Source: Bacillus sp. NTK034 (GTDB lineage: Bacteria > Bacillota > Bacilli > Bacillales > Cytobacillaceae). Taken from it: a DNA stretch of 64,000 nucleotides. The notes below the pieces were generated by a model, which ran no database searches, was not told where the DNA came from, and saw only the letters and a list, made by a program, of their open reading frames with translations. Made by a program: the position numbers and the translations under genes. Positions 1 through 8,372 of the stretch are shown here, in pieces (positions within the stretch are counted from its first letter, which is position 1; each line of letters begins with the position of its first letter). The stretch lies in the NCBI RefSeq assembly GCF_017303275.1, contig NZ_JAFKOJ010000004.1, positions 1-64,000 of the forward strand, written 5' to 3'.

Positions 1-220
1 CGAGGAAAGTCATCGCATGAAAAACCGAAAAAGCATTTTTTCGGCAAAAGTGTAAAAAGGAAACGAGCAAAAAGTGTAAAATTCGACTTGACGTCTACAG
101 TCCTTTCCTAAACTATCCCTTCCTGTTGCTAGGTTCCATATATAAACAATAAATTGTCTTGCAAAAATAGAGGTGTTAGAATTAATGGAAAATACTGAAT
201 TTATTTCGAGGTGATTAAAG
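1..220. other. Left-edge intergenic region
   Basis: No gene is visible here. The sequence holds two related stretches, AAAAGTGTAAAAAG and AAAAAGTGTAAAATTCG (about 46-60 and 69-86), and AT-rich DNA leading to the ribosome binding site GAGGTGAT just before the TTG start at 221. The end of any upstream gene lies outside the window. I could not pick out a convincing sigma-A promoter. Confidence 0.4.
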
Positions 221-1645
221 TTGGAAGCCTCTAAACCCTTTGATTATGAATCCCAATTGAAAGCTTATCAAGAGATGAGTAAGGATTTACAGGCTATATT
301 TGATTTATCATTTGACGTTATTTATGTTTCAGACGCAAGGGGCGTCACACTAAGGGCAAGTTCAGCATGTAAGGCACTTTGGGGGAAAGAAGTGGAGGAA
401 CTTGTAGGGAAAAGCGTGCTGGATCTCGAAAAAGAAGGGCTATTCACCCCATCTATAACTCGGCTTGTTCTTGAAAGAAAGGAAAAGGTATCTGGCATTC
501 AAACAACAAGTACAGGAAAACGATTAATGGTGGTGGGGACGCCAATAAAAGATGAGAACGGAAAAATCGTTCGAGTTGTAAATGCCTCAAGGGATATTAC
601 GGAATTACATCGCTTAGAGGAAGAATTAGAAGAAATGAGGCTCCTTTCGGAAGGCTACAAAAAAGAAATCATGCTTCTTAAAGAAGAAAAAGAGAGTTTC
701 AGCAGGGTAGTATTTGCAAGTGAGGAAATGAAAAAAGTGTTAGAAATGGCTAGAAGGGTTGCAAAGGTAGATACAACCGTTTTAATTCTAGGTGAATCAG
801 GGGTTGGAAAGGAAGTAATTGTAAACCAGATTCATCATTCCAGTCCCAGGAGAGAAAAGCCCTTTATTAAGGTTAACTGTGGAGCCATTCCCGAGAATTT
901 ATTGGAATCAGAATTATTTGGCTATGAGAGTGGAGCATTCACAGGTGCTAATAAACAAGGAAAAAAAGGATTATTTGAACTTGCTAATGGAGGCACCTTA
1001 TTTCTGGATGAAATTGCAGAGATGCCCTTAGCTCTTCAGGTTAAGCTGTTAAGGATATTACAGGACCAGGAAATCACAAGGGTAGGGGGCACGCGGCCTG
1101 TTAAGGTGGATGTAAGAATTTTAGCAGCTGCCAATCGGGACTTAACCGCGGAAATTGAAAAAGGCCGTTTTCGTGAAGACTTATTTTATCGGTTACATGT
1201 AGTGCCCATTACGATACCTCGTTTAAAAGATAGAAGGAAAGATATATTACCTTTATTGCTTCATTTCATCCAATACTATAATCAGAAGTATTTTAAAAAG
1301 ACAAGCTTAACACCTGGAGTCATCCATATGCTTGAACAGTATCACTGGCCCGGAAATGTCAGGGAGCTGCAGAATATTGTAGAAAGATTAGTCGTGACAA
1401 CAGACGAAAACGAAATAACAGTCGAACACTTTACACAAATTATTGAACTTGTATCGAATTCAAAAAAAAAGGTTGAAATTCACGATCTTATGCCACTTAG
1501 AGATTGTATTGAATCTGCAGAGGAACAATTACTAAAGTTAGCCGCAAAGCGTTTTAAAAGTACTACTAAAATGGCAAAAGCACTGAACGTGAATCAATCT
1601 ACCATCAGCCGGAAGCTCCAGAAACTTGGAATTAGACGACCTTAA
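221..1645 (+). CDS. PAS-domain sigma-54-dependent transcriptional activator
   Basis: A 474-residue enhancer-binding protein that would use ATP hydrolysis to open promoters bound by sigma-54 RNA polymerase. A PAS sensor fills about residues 22-130. A short coiled coil (about 130-165) leads to an AAA+ domain with Walker A GESGVGKE (191-198), the sigma-54 loop GAFTGA (238-243) and Walker B GGTLFLDE (257-264). The C-terminus (about 445-471) is a helix-turn-helix with NVNQSTISRKL. There is no response-regulator receiver domain, so the signal is probably a small molecule or redox state sensed by the PAS domain. The start is TTG with GAGGTGAT about 5 bases upstream. The next transcript carries a sigma-54 promoter and possible enhancer sites, so its likely target is the symporter/amidase operon. 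The family call is firm; the ligand is unknown. Confidence 0.93.
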   Translation: MEASKPFDYESQLKAYQEMSKDLQAIFDLSFDVIYVSDARGVTLRASSACKALWGKEVEELVGKSVLDLEKEGLFTPSITRLVLERKEKVSGIQTTSTGKRLMVVGTPIKDENGKIVRVVNASRDITELHRLEEELEEMRLLSEGYKKEIMLLKEEKESFSRVVFASEEMKKVLEMARRVAKVDTTVLILGESGVGKEVIVNQIHHSSPRREKPFIKVNCGAIPENLLESELFGYESGAFTGANKQGKKGLFELANGGTLFLDEIAEMPLALQVKLLRILQDQEITRVGGTRPVKVDVRILAAANRDLTAEIEKGRFREDLFYRLHVVPITIPRLKDRRKDILPLLLHFIQYYNQKYFKKTSLTPGVIHMLEQYHWPGNVRELQNIVERLVVTTDENEITVEHFTQIIELVSNSKKKVEIHDLMPLRDCIESAEEQLLKLAAKRFKSTTKMAKALNVNQSTISRKLQKLGIRRP

Positions 1646-1668
1646 AAACCTGCATATGCAGGTTTTTT
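1644..1668 (+). terminator. Palindromic terminator, possibly also an activator site
   Basis: A perfect palindrome centred on TGCATATGCA (AAAACCTGCA / TGCAGGTTTT arms) ends in a T-run just after the activator stop codon. It would terminate that transcript. Its core TGCATATGCA recurs in altered form in the following 50 bases, so it may double as an activator binding site. Confidence 0.6.
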
Positions 1669-1706
1669 GTATGCAAAATAACATATTTTTATGCATATTT
1701 GCATAA
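1668..1706 (+). promoter_or_regulatory. Candidate upstream activator sites for the sigma-54 regulator
   Basis: TTGTATGCAAAATA (1668-1681) and the perfect inverted repeat TTATGCATATTTGCATAA (1689-1706) lie about 55-90 bases before the -24 box, the usual range for enhancer sites of sigma-54 activators. Both share the TATGCA half-site with the palindrome at 1651-1660. That the PAS/AAA+ protein binds here is inference. Confidence 0.55.
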
Positions 1707-1756
1707 CCAAGAGCTCTCATTTGTTTGAGAATGGCTGATTTTATAGCTTTCTGAAT

Positions 1757-1772
1757 TTGGCACGGAAATTGC
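1757..1772 (+). promoter_or_regulatory. Sigma-54 (-24/-12) promoter
   Basis: TTGGCACGGAAATTGC matches the sigma-54 consensus TGGCAC-N5-TTGC. The invariant GG (1759-1760) and GC (1771-1772) are exactly 10 bases apart. Transcription would start near 1784, about 110 bases before the symporter gene. The activator is encoded directly upstream. Confidence 0.9.
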
Positions 1773-1893
1773 TTGGTAGTATGGTACAAACTTATTGTTC
1801 TGACTTAGTTTGTAATATGCAGCAGCGGGGAGTGAGAGGTCCAAATAATGAGAATGGAATCATATTTAAAGAACAATTAATAAGGAGGATTTT

Positions 1894-3381
1894 ATGGGGA
1901 TTAGTACTTGGTTATGGATTGAGTTGTCAATTTTCATGTTGTTGATGGTCATTTTAAGCATTTATGCAGCCAAAAAAACAAAAACAATTGAAGACTTTGC
2001 CATTAGCGGGTCTAACTTAGGTCCGTATGTTCTTGGCTTAAGCTTTGCAGCCACATTCTTTAGTGCAGCAACTTTCATGGGATACCCTGGATGGTCATAT
2101 GCGTGGGGATATAGTAATCTATGGCTCTTCTTAACACTTATTGGAGCAGGACCGATTGGCATTATTGCTGTGGCGAAAGTGGTTAGAAAAGTAAATGATT
2201 CGCAGAAGTCGCTGTCCCTTCCGGATTGGCTTGGTGATTATTATAACAGTGATATTCTGCGCGTGGGCACAGGTATTATCATGCTTTTTAACATCTTTTA
2301 CATTGCAGCCCAATTTTCAGCAGGAGCAAGGATATTTGAAAATATGTTAGGACTTCCTTACTTGACCGGTTTAGTCATCATTGCAGCTATCGTCATCGCG
2401 TATGTATTTTACGGAGGATCCTATGCTGATGTATATACAGATGCAGCCCAGGCGGTTGTTATGGCATTAACAGGTGTTATGGTGTTCATATCAGGTATTG
2501 TGATCTTTGGAGACGGGAGTGTAACAAAGGCTTTTACTTATATTACCGAAAATCTGTCTAATCAGGATCCTAATTTAGTAAAGATAATTAATCCGGAATC
2601 TACTAACTATTATGCGATTTCCACGATTATCGGCATCTTTATTATCCAGTTTGCTTTCAGTTCTCAGCCGCAGCTGTTTAACAAGGTATTGAGTTTAAAG
2701 AATTCAAAAGACCTTGGAAAAATGATCGTCACTTATATCGTTGCAGCTTTATTATGCTTAGTTGTATTCTTTGGGGGACTATATGCCAGAGTTGCCTTGC
2801 CTGGAATAGAAGTGGCCGATCAAGCACTATTAGAATATGTTGCTTGGGCAATGCCGGCAGCGCTTGCTGCATTTGTAGGTGTTGTCATTGTTGCGGCGGC
2901 ACTTTCTACGACAGATGGATTATTCGTTGTAATGTCAACTGTTTTCGCAAATGATATCTATCGTAAATTCTTAGTAAAGAACGGCATTCTTAAACATGAA
3001 GAAGAGAAAGTAAATAGAGTGGCATTAAGTATTAGCCGCTGGGTCGTGCTGGGGGTAGGGGTTATTGCTACCTTAATTGTTATTAATCCGCCTGTATTTA
3101 TGGGGAATTTCATGTGGATTGGGATTTCGGGAGTCTCTGCAGGCACTCTTGGGCCTATTTTATATGCCGTTTTTGCTAGAAAGAAAGTTCGTGGAATTGC
3201 AGCAGAAATCAGCATGGGTGTGGGGATCGTTTCATACCTTATTATTTTCTTTGGAGGCCTTGAAACGAGTCCAATGGCAGCTGGCGCATGGGCAACTCTA
3301 GTTGGAATTGTTACGATGTGGGCAGGAGCCGCTGTTTTTAAGAATCAGAACGTAAATCAAAAACAAAATATCGCGAAATGA
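1894..3381 (+). CDS. Sodium:solute symporter (SSS family)
   Basis: A 495-residue polytopic membrane protein of the SSS/SLC5 family, which couples substrate uptake to sodium. About 13 hydrophobic segments are visible. The N-terminal stretch EDFAISGSNLGPYVLGLSFAATFFSAATFMGYPGW has the typical unwound first helix, and GGSYADVYTDAAQAVVM is a strongly conserved SSS motif. The start is ATG with AAGGAGG 7 bases upstream. It is the first gene after the sigma-54 promoter. A 32-codon membrane peptide and an amidase follow on the same strand, so the substrate may be an amide or a compound released by amidase action. PanF-like similarity is only at family level; substrate unknown. Confidence 0.92.
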   Translation: MGISTWLWIELSIFMLLMVILSIYAAKKTKTIEDFAISGSNLGPYVLGLSFAATFFSAATFMGYPGWSYAWGYSNLWLFLTLIGAGPIGIIAVAKVVRKVNDSQKSLSLPDWLGDYYNSDILRVGTGIIMLFNIFYIAAQFSAGARIFENMLGLPYLTGLVIIAAIVIAYVFYGGSYADVYTDAAQAVVMALTGVMVFISGIVIFGDGSVTKAFTYITENLSNQDPNLVKIINPESTNYYAISTIIGIFIIQFAFSSQPQLFNKVLSLKNSKDLGKMIVTYIVAALLCLVVFFGGLYARVALPGIEVADQALLEYVAWAMPAALAAFVGVVIVAAALSTTDGLFVVMSTVFANDIYRKFLVKNGILKHEEEKVNRVALSISRWVVLGVGVIATLIVINPPVFMGNFMWIGISGVSAGTLGPILYAVFARKKVRGIAAEISMGVGIVSYLIIFFGGLETSPMAAGAWATLVGIVTMWAGAAVFKNQNVNQKQNIAK

Positions 3382-3472
3382 GGGAGAAGTTGGATCCCTT
3401 AGCCATGGAATAAAATCAATTAATTTTTTATTTTAATAGATTAATAGAATCATACGCCAAGGGGGAAAGAAT

Positions 3473-3571
3473 ATGTGGATAAATGAAATGCTTTCAATTT
3501 GGTTATATGGAACACTTATCTTTTTGGCAATCAGCGGTTTTAGCCTATGGAAGTGGTATTTCAAAGATTGA
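3473..3571 (+). CDS. 32-residue single-pass membrane peptide next to the symporter
   Basis: A small gene with ATG at 3473 and a good ribosome binding site (AAGGGGGAAAG, 3459-3469). The product has one hydrophobic segment (about residues 8-26, WLYGTLIFLAISGFSLWKW) and a short charged tail ending YFKD. It sits 91 bases after the symporter stop and before the amidase. Small membrane peptides encoded next to SSS transporters are known as symporter small accessory proteins. I infer that role from position, size and topology, not from sequence recognition. Confidence 0.6.
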   Translation: MWINEMLSIWLYGTLIFLAISGFSLWKWYFKD

Positions 3572-3673
3572 AACCAGGGAACCTCCTGGTCAACAGTATA
3601 GTATTTATCATAAATTTCACTTAGGCTCGTTAAGTGATTTAATACAAGGATTTTGCAGGGAGTGGGTTATTGT

Positions 3674-5095
3674 ATGGAAACCATAAAAGATTTCGTTGCT
3701 TTTGACATAAAGACCTTATCAAAGCTGATAGAAGAGAAGGAAGTATCACCTGTGGAAGTTACTTTACAGCTGCTGGATCGCATCGAAGCGGTGGATCCGG
3801 GTATTAATTCGTTTATAACGATCGATCGTGAAGCTGTTCTTGCACAAGCCCAAAAAGCTGAAGAAGAAATAGAGGCCGGCCTGTATAAAGGTCCTCTTCA
3901 TGGAATTGCGATTGGGTTAAAGGATATTATTTATACTGATAACATGAGAACAACGATGGGATCAGAAATCTATCAGGATTATGTACCTGAGTATAATGCA
4001 GCAGTTGTGGAAAAATTGAAAAAAGCGGGAGCCATTATCATCGGAAAGCTGAATACCCATCAGTTTGCCTATGGTCCCACAGGTGACCGCTCACACTTTG
4101 GCCCTGTGAATAACCCATATGATAAACAAAAAATAACTGGCGGATCAAGCAGCGGATCTGCAGCAAGTGTATCAGCCTGTTTATGCTTTGGTTCTCTAGG
4201 CACAGATACAGGCGGATCTGTTCGAATTCCTTCTTCATTTTGCGGAATTGTTGGAATGAAGCCGACTTATGGAAGAATCAGCAAGCATGGGGTTTTTCCG
4301 CTGTCCTGGACACTTGATCATGTGGGGCCATTAACACGAACGGTGACGGATAATGCTCTTCTTCTCAACACCCTTGTCGATTACGATTCAAAGGATCCAA
4401 GCCCTGATCAGAGTGAACCGGAAGATTTTACCCGATTCCTTGGAAAAGGAATTGAAGGGATGACAATTGGGCTGCCTTCCACTTTTTACTTTGATGATAT
4501 GAATGGAGAGGTCAAACAAGTTCTTGATCAAACTATTGAGACATTGCGTGAGCTTGGGGCAAGGATAGTACCCGTCACCATACCAAATCTGGATAAATTC
4601 ACAGTAGCCCATAAGCACATTTTAAGAAGTGAGGCCTATGCGGTTCATGAGCAGCACTTGGCTGATTATCCGGATCAGTGGGATGATGAAGTAAAAGAAC
4701 GTCTGCTGACAGCACATGATACTAAGGGCTATGAATATGCCCAGGCACTGCAAATACGCCAACTCGCGAAAGACGAATTTAATAAGGCACTAGAGCAAGT
4801 GGATGTCCTATTCACCCCAACCTTGCCAATTTTGCCCCCAAAAATCAATGAACGTCATGTGGATATTGAAAAATACGCAGGACAGCATATTCGCTGGTCC
4901 ATTATAAAGCTTACAGCTCCTACTAATCTTAATGGATTTCCAAGCTTGTCATTGCCGTGTGGTTTTTCATCTGAAGGTATGCCAATCGGTGGACAATTGA
5001 TAGGCCGAGAATTTGATGAAGCTGTATTATATCGTTTTGCTTATGCTTTAGAGCAGAAACTTTCTAGTAAAGGGGTCAGACCCCGGTTACGGTGA
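3674..5095 (+). CDS. Amidase (amidase signature family)
   Basis: A 473-residue amide hydrolase of the GatA/AtzF type, probably cytoplasmic. The Ser-cisSer-Lys triad is complete: Lys83 in IGLKD, Ser158 in GGSSSGS and Ser182 in GTDTGGSVRIPS, with the same spacing (75 and 24 residues) as in GatA. I prefer ATG 3674 over TTG 3653, because GCAGGGAG sits about 11 bases upstream and residues before it match nothing. No gatB or gatC is nearby, so this is a catabolic amidase rather than part of tRNA-Gln amidotransferase. It lies downstream of the sigma-54 promoter with the symporter. The last codons run through a palindromic element (GGGGTCAGACCCC, 5072-5084), so the C-terminus (VRPRLR) may have been rewritten by it. 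Substrate unknown. Confidence 0.88.
   Translation: METIKDFVAFDIKTLSKLIEEKEVSPVEVTLQLLDRIEAVDPGINSFITIDREAVLAQAQKAEEEIEAGLYKGPLHGIAIGLKDIIYTDNMRTTMGSEIYQDYVPEYNAAVVEKLKKAGAIIIGKLNTHQFAYGPTGDRSHFGPVNNPYDKQKITGGSSSGSAASVSACLCFGSLGTDTGGSVRIPSSFCGIVGMKPTYGRISKHGVFPLSWTLDHVGPLTRTVTDNALLLNTLVDYDSKDPSPDQSEPEDFTRFLGKGIEGMTIGLPSTFYFDDMNGEVKQVLDQTIETLRELGARIVPVTIPNLDKFTVAHKHILRSEAYAVHEQHLADYPDQWDDEVKERLLTAHDTKGYEYAQALQIRQLAKDEFNKALEQVDVLFTPTLPILPPKINERHVDIEKYAGQHIRWSIIKLTAPTNLNGFPSLSLPCGFSSEGMPIGGQLIGREFDEAVLYRFAYALEQKLSSKGVRPRLR
5072..5084. repeat. Short palindromic element at the 3' end of the amidase
   Basis: GGGGTCAGACCCC is a near-perfect palindrome lying within the last codons of the amidase gene. 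It resembles other short palindromes at 7172, 7441, 13384 and 13691. I associate such elements with dispersed extragenic palindromes of Bacillaceae (inference). Confidence 0.45.
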
Positions 5096-5131
5096 AGTGG
5101 TAAGTGTAGAATAAAAGCCAATAAAATAAAG

Positions 5132-5160
5132 CCTTGCTGATTCTGCAGCAAGGTTTTTTG
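5132..5160 (+). terminator. Intrinsic terminator of the symporter-amidase operon
   Basis: Stem CCTTGCTG / CAGCAAGG with a 6-base loop followed by TTTTTT. The next 220 bases, up to the convergent gene at 5383, hold no visible gene. Confidence 0.85.
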
Positions 5161-5382
5161 TTATACAGGAAGGACCAGATCCCAAAAACGCAAAATGCTG
5201 TTAATTATATCAATGGATGAGAGCAGATGGACAAACATGTTTTTCAGGGACGTTATAGGGTATAGTTTTTTTATAGAAGGTGTATAAATGAAAATTCTAT
5301 AAAATTGGAATTTGCTTTTCTGAAAGAATCAGTAATTCAAATGAAGAAGCAAATATGAAAACGATTACCCATCCTTCTTCGA

Positions 5383-5853
5383 TTATTTATTATAATCCCA
5401 CATAATTGTCCATTCGTCTTTTTCTTTCCCCACAAAGATATCCTGCTCGATATCAAAGTTTCCATATTTCCCTTCGAATGTTTGGATAACTGTAAGCTTA
5501 TAAACATCCTTAATGGCTTTGTCCTCTTTGGACATCTTCCAGGACTTTAATTTTTCTGGCTTGCTGAGAGTATATGTAAAGGTATCTACTCCAAAATGAT
5601 TCATAAAAACGTGGGCACGATCCTGAATATAATGTCCTTTTGTAAATTTCTGTTTCATACTGGAGTGAAAGAGCTCCCATGATGAGGCAAATTCCCCCTC
5701 CTGTTCATAGGAGTAGAATTCCTCAGCAATTTCTTTGACATGCTTCTCAGATGATGAGAATAGGAATTTGAAGACAAACAGGAGCATGGCTGCTAAAATC
5801 AGTCCTAAGGTGATTTTAAAGATTATTTTCTGCTGGTATTTTACAACTCTCAA
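5383..5853 (-). CDS. Membrane-anchored hypothetical protein, possible NTF2-like fold
   Basis: A 156-residue protein with one N-terminal membrane helix (about residues 11-31) and an outside domain with alternating helix and strand (HVKEIAEEFYSYEQEGEFASSWELFHSSMKQKF ... DEWTIMWDYNK). The layout is typical of small NTF2/SnoaL-like exported domains, but I do not recognise a named family. The start is TTG, with GAGGGAGGG 6-12 bases upstream on the minus strand. It stands alone, convergent with the amidase. Confidence 0.6.
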   Translation of the reverse strand: MRVVKYQQKIIFKITLGLILAAMLLFVFKFLFSSSEKHVKEIAEEFYSYEQEGEFASSWELFHSSMKQKFTKGHYIQDRAHVFMNHFGVDTFTYTLSKPEKLKSWKMSKEDKAIKDVYKLTVIQTFEGKYGNFDIEQDIFVGKEKDEWTIMWDYNK

Positions 5854-6091
5854 GTATAGCCCTCCCTCTGCATATGGGGTATATACTTTTTATCCTATTC
5901 GAATTTATATATATAAATGAAAAAAGTTGCTGGGAGAATGTTGAAAAAAAAGAGAACCCTTGCATAGGGGGCTCCTTGTGACGATTACTTAGTAACGTAT
6001 ATTCGTTATAACCATTTTCCTTGCATAACGTTCTTGGCCGAGGATTCTTGAAGCAGAGCTGGAGCCGGAAGTAAATCTAAGATAATTGTAA

Positions 6092-6125
6092 AAAAGGGAT
6101 GCAGATTTTGATCTGCATCCCTTTT
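6092..6125. terminator. Strong intrinsic terminator after the LCP gene
   Basis: Perfect 15-base stem with arms AAAAGGGATGCAGAT / ATCTGCATCCCTTTT and a 4-base loop. It sits just downstream of the LCP stop codon and can work on either strand. Confidence 0.85.
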
Positions 6126-6130
6126 CTGCT

Positions 6131-7063
6131 TCAAATAGCAAGGTGTTCCTTCAGCTCAGTTTGCACTCTTAATTTTTCTTCGTCACTTACAAGCAAATAC
6201 CAGATAGAATTAATCTTTTGGCCGCTGCCTTCTATTGTCATTTGTTCTATATCTTTGCCCGCATTTTTGTAATGTTTCTGTATATCCACCATTTCATTAA
6301 AAGTCATGTTGGTTTTAATATTGTTTCCTAGTGCTTCAAAGATGTCGTCGAACTTTGTTAAAGAAGAGAAGCTGGCTCCCTGCCTAATGACTTCCTGGAT
6401 AATTTGGCGCTGTCTCAGCTGTCGGCCGAAATCTCCGCGGGGATCTTCATATCTCATTCTGGAATAAATTAATGCCTTCTCCCCGTTTAAAGTGATGCTG
6501 CCTTTGGGGAATGATACTCCACCGGTAGTGAAGTCTAAATCATTGTTAACTGTAACTCCCCCAACCGCATCAACAATATCCTTAAAACCTTCCATATTGA
6601 TTTGCATGTAATAATCAATCGGAATATCCAGGAAGTTTTCAACGGTATTCATGGACATTTCAATTCCGCCGAAAGCATAGGCATGGTTGATTTTATCATC
6701 AATTCCTTTTCCCGCTATTTCTGTCCTGGTATCACGGGGAATACTCAGCATTTTGACTGAGTTTTTTTCAGGGTTAACTGTCAAGACAATCATCGTGTCT
6801 GAACGCCCGCTGTCACCTTCGCGTTCATCCACTCCCAGCATTAAAACGGAGAATGGTTCTTTCTTCTCAAGCGTTATTTGCTCTTCCCGTTTCTCCGACT
6901 TTTCCCGGTTAATTGGCTCATGCATCGTTTCCACAGCCGATGTTAAAGATTTATATACGGTATAACCGTAAATGCCTGTTCCGGCAATCAATAGTAAAAA
7001 TATAATCCCTAGCACGCGAAGCCATAGTCGCTTCTTTTTCTTCCCATTGGCTCTCATTGCCAT
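6131..7063 (-). CDS. LytR-CpsA-Psr (LCP) family wall polymer ligase
   Basis: A 310-residue protein: a basic cytoplasmic start (GKKKKRLW), one membrane helix (about 14-36) and an extracellular LCP domain (about 70-240). Conserved LCP signatures are MLGVDEREGDSGRSDTM, SIPRDTR and INHAYAFGG, including the Asp and Arg residues that bind the polyprenyl pyrophosphate substrate. LCP enzymes transfer wall teichoic acid or other glycopolymers from a lipid carrier to peptidoglycan. The start is ATG, with CGGGGGT upstream. It is monocistronic, ending in the strong hairpin at 6092-6125. Confidence 0.93.
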   Translation of the reverse strand: MAMRANGKKKKRLWLRVLGIIFLLLIAGTGIYGYTVYKSLTSAVETMHEPINREKSEKREEQITLEKKEPFSVLMLGVDEREGDSGRSDTMIVLTVNPEKNSVKMLSIPRDTRTEIAGKGIDDKINHAYAFGGIEMSMNTVENFLDIPIDYYMQINMEGFKDIVDAVGGVTVNNDLDFTTGGVSFPKGSITLNGEKALIYSRMRYEDPRGDFGRQLRQRQIIQEVIRQGASFSSLTKFDDIFEALGNNIKTNMTFNEMVDIQKHYKNAGKDIEQMTIEGSGQKINSIWYLLVSDEEKLRVQTELKEHLAI

Positions 7064-7501
7064 ACCCCCGAATAATTTTAAAAACCTAAATAAAAGAATA
7101 CCAAATTTTTATTATATTGGATAGCTAATATTCCAGTAAATAGTAGTTTTATAGAAAAAAAGTAGGTCGAAGGGGACAGGTACCTTGTCCCGCCTCGAAA
7201 AGTTCTGTGGAGATGAATCTCTGCAGGGCTTTTCTTTATGCATTTTTTTGGATGGAGAATGATAGAGTTTAAGTACAAAACCAATTACAGTAATTCCTGA
7301 ATGATAAAACCATCAAACTGGTGAATACTTTTCTTGAATAATGAACAGCCTCATATCCCGCTTCTTTTATTCTGATTGGAGCGATGAACCTTTCCTTGAA
7401 AGCAAATGGGCAAGTGTATACGAATAACTCCAAATTGATGGGTCGAGATACCTGTTCTCATGTCCCGATCTTATCTCATTTTTCTAATTTATAAAAATAT
7501 A
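7064..7501. other. Intergenic region with two palindromic elements
   Basis: No convincing gene. It contains GGGGACAGGTACCTTGTCCC (7172-7191), followed at 7195-7232 by a weaker hairpin around AAAAGTTCTGTGGAG ... CTGCAGGGCTTTTC, and a degenerate relative of the palindrome at 7441-7467 (ATACCTGTTCTCATGTCCC). The rest is AT-rich and unassigned. Confidence 0.4.
7172..7191. repeat. Short palindromic repeat element
   Basis: GGGGACAGGTACCTTGTCCC has GGGACA / TGTCCC arms around GGTACC. Relatives are seen at 7441, 13384 and 13691, so two copies lie on each side of the TRAP operon. Confidence 0.5.
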
Positions 7502-7530
7502 TTGACTATTTAGAATTTTATTTTTACAAT
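7502..7530 (+). promoter_or_regulatory. Sigma-A promoter of the GntR/TRAP operon
   Basis: The -35 box TTGACT (7502-7507) and -10 box TACAAT (7525-7530) are separated by 17 bases. The regulator gene starts 60 bases further on. Confidence 0.8.
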
Positions 7531-7539
7531 AAATTAAAG

Positions 7540-7559
7540 AACTTTGTTATAACAAAGTT
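7540..7559 (+). promoter_or_regulatory. Palindromic operator, probable GntR site
   Basis: AACTTTGTTATAACAAAGTT is a perfect 20-base palindrome just downstream of the -10 box, over the expected first transcribed bases. Its placement before the GntR gene suggests autorepression and control of the whole operon (inference). Confidence 0.75.
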
Positions 7560-7589
7560 GAATAAAGTAATTACTAATGAGGTGTAGTT

Positions 7590-8318
7590 TTGAAAAAAGC
7601 ATTGCATATCGAAGTTTATAAAGACTTATTCAATAAAATAACATCTGGTTATTTTGCCATAGGGGATAAGCTTCCAACAGAAAGTGAAATGCAAAGAATA
7701 TATGGGGTGAGCAGGGCTCCTATTAGACAAGCTTTAGGGAAATTAGAAGAAAAGGGATTAATTGATAGAAAACCAGGAATCGGTACAGTAGTTATTAAAT
7801 GTGAAGCATCGGTTCCTTGGCCATCTGTTGGAGGATTTAGTTCCAATTTCAGTAAAAAATGGCGTCAACTGAAAGTTAAAACCATCGATGTCTCAAAAGT
7901 AATTTCGGACATAGATGTCACAAACAGTCTCGAATTAGAGCCAGAAAGCCCCACTATTAAAGTTACCAGGATAAGAACGGAAAACGATATACCTATTTTC
8001 TTATTAATCAACTACTACATTGATGCAGATGTAGAGAAAATAAAAAATGCAGGAGATATTTTGAATATGAGGCAATTTGCCAGTGAAGTCCTAGGTGTGA
8101 ATTTTTCTTATGTTACTGAAGAATTAACAGCGGTCCCTGCAGATGAACAAACCAGCTATTTACTCCAGGTTGAAAAGGGTTTCCCCGTCCTGCAAATTAA
8201 GAGAGTTTCTTTTGACTCTAATTATCACCCGGTTGAATATGTAAAGTACTTCGTAAATACCATAGATTGGCCATATAACATTACGTATAACCAAGATTCA
8301 GGCGATTTTGATTTATGA
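7590..8318 (+). CDS. GntR-family transcriptional regulator (HutC/UTRA type)
   Basis: A 242-residue repressor-type protein. The winged helix-turn-helix is at about residues 5-70 (GDKLPTESEMQRIYGVSRAPIRQALGKLEEKGLIDRKPGIGT). The C-terminal effector domain is of the UTRA type, with VTRIRTENDIPIFL and PVEYVKYFVNTIDWPY, so it should bind a small-molecule ligand related to the transported substrate. The start is TTG with GAGGTG 8 bases upstream. It leads the TRAP operon and has a palindrome across its own transcription start. Confidence 0.9.
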   Translation: MKKALHIEVYKDLFNKITSGYFAIGDKLPTESEMQRIYGVSRAPIRQALGKLEEKGLIDRKPGIGTVVIKCEASVPWPSVGGFSSNFSKKWRQLKVKTIDVSKVISDIDVTNSLELEPESPTIKVTRIRTENDIPIFLLINYYIDADVEKIKNAGDILNMRQFASEVLGVNFSYVTEELTAVPADEQTSYLLQVEKGFPVLQIKRVSFDSNYHPVEYVKYFVNTIDWPYNITYNQDSGDFDL

Positions 8319-8372
8319 TAAGAGTCTTTATCATTATTCATAAATTAAAAATTAATCTTTGGAGGTGACAAA

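Noticed and set aside
3674-5095. GatA subunit of Glu-tRNA amidotransferase
   Set aside because: The triad is the same, but no gatB or gatC is nearby, and the sigma-54/symporter context fits a catabolic amidase.
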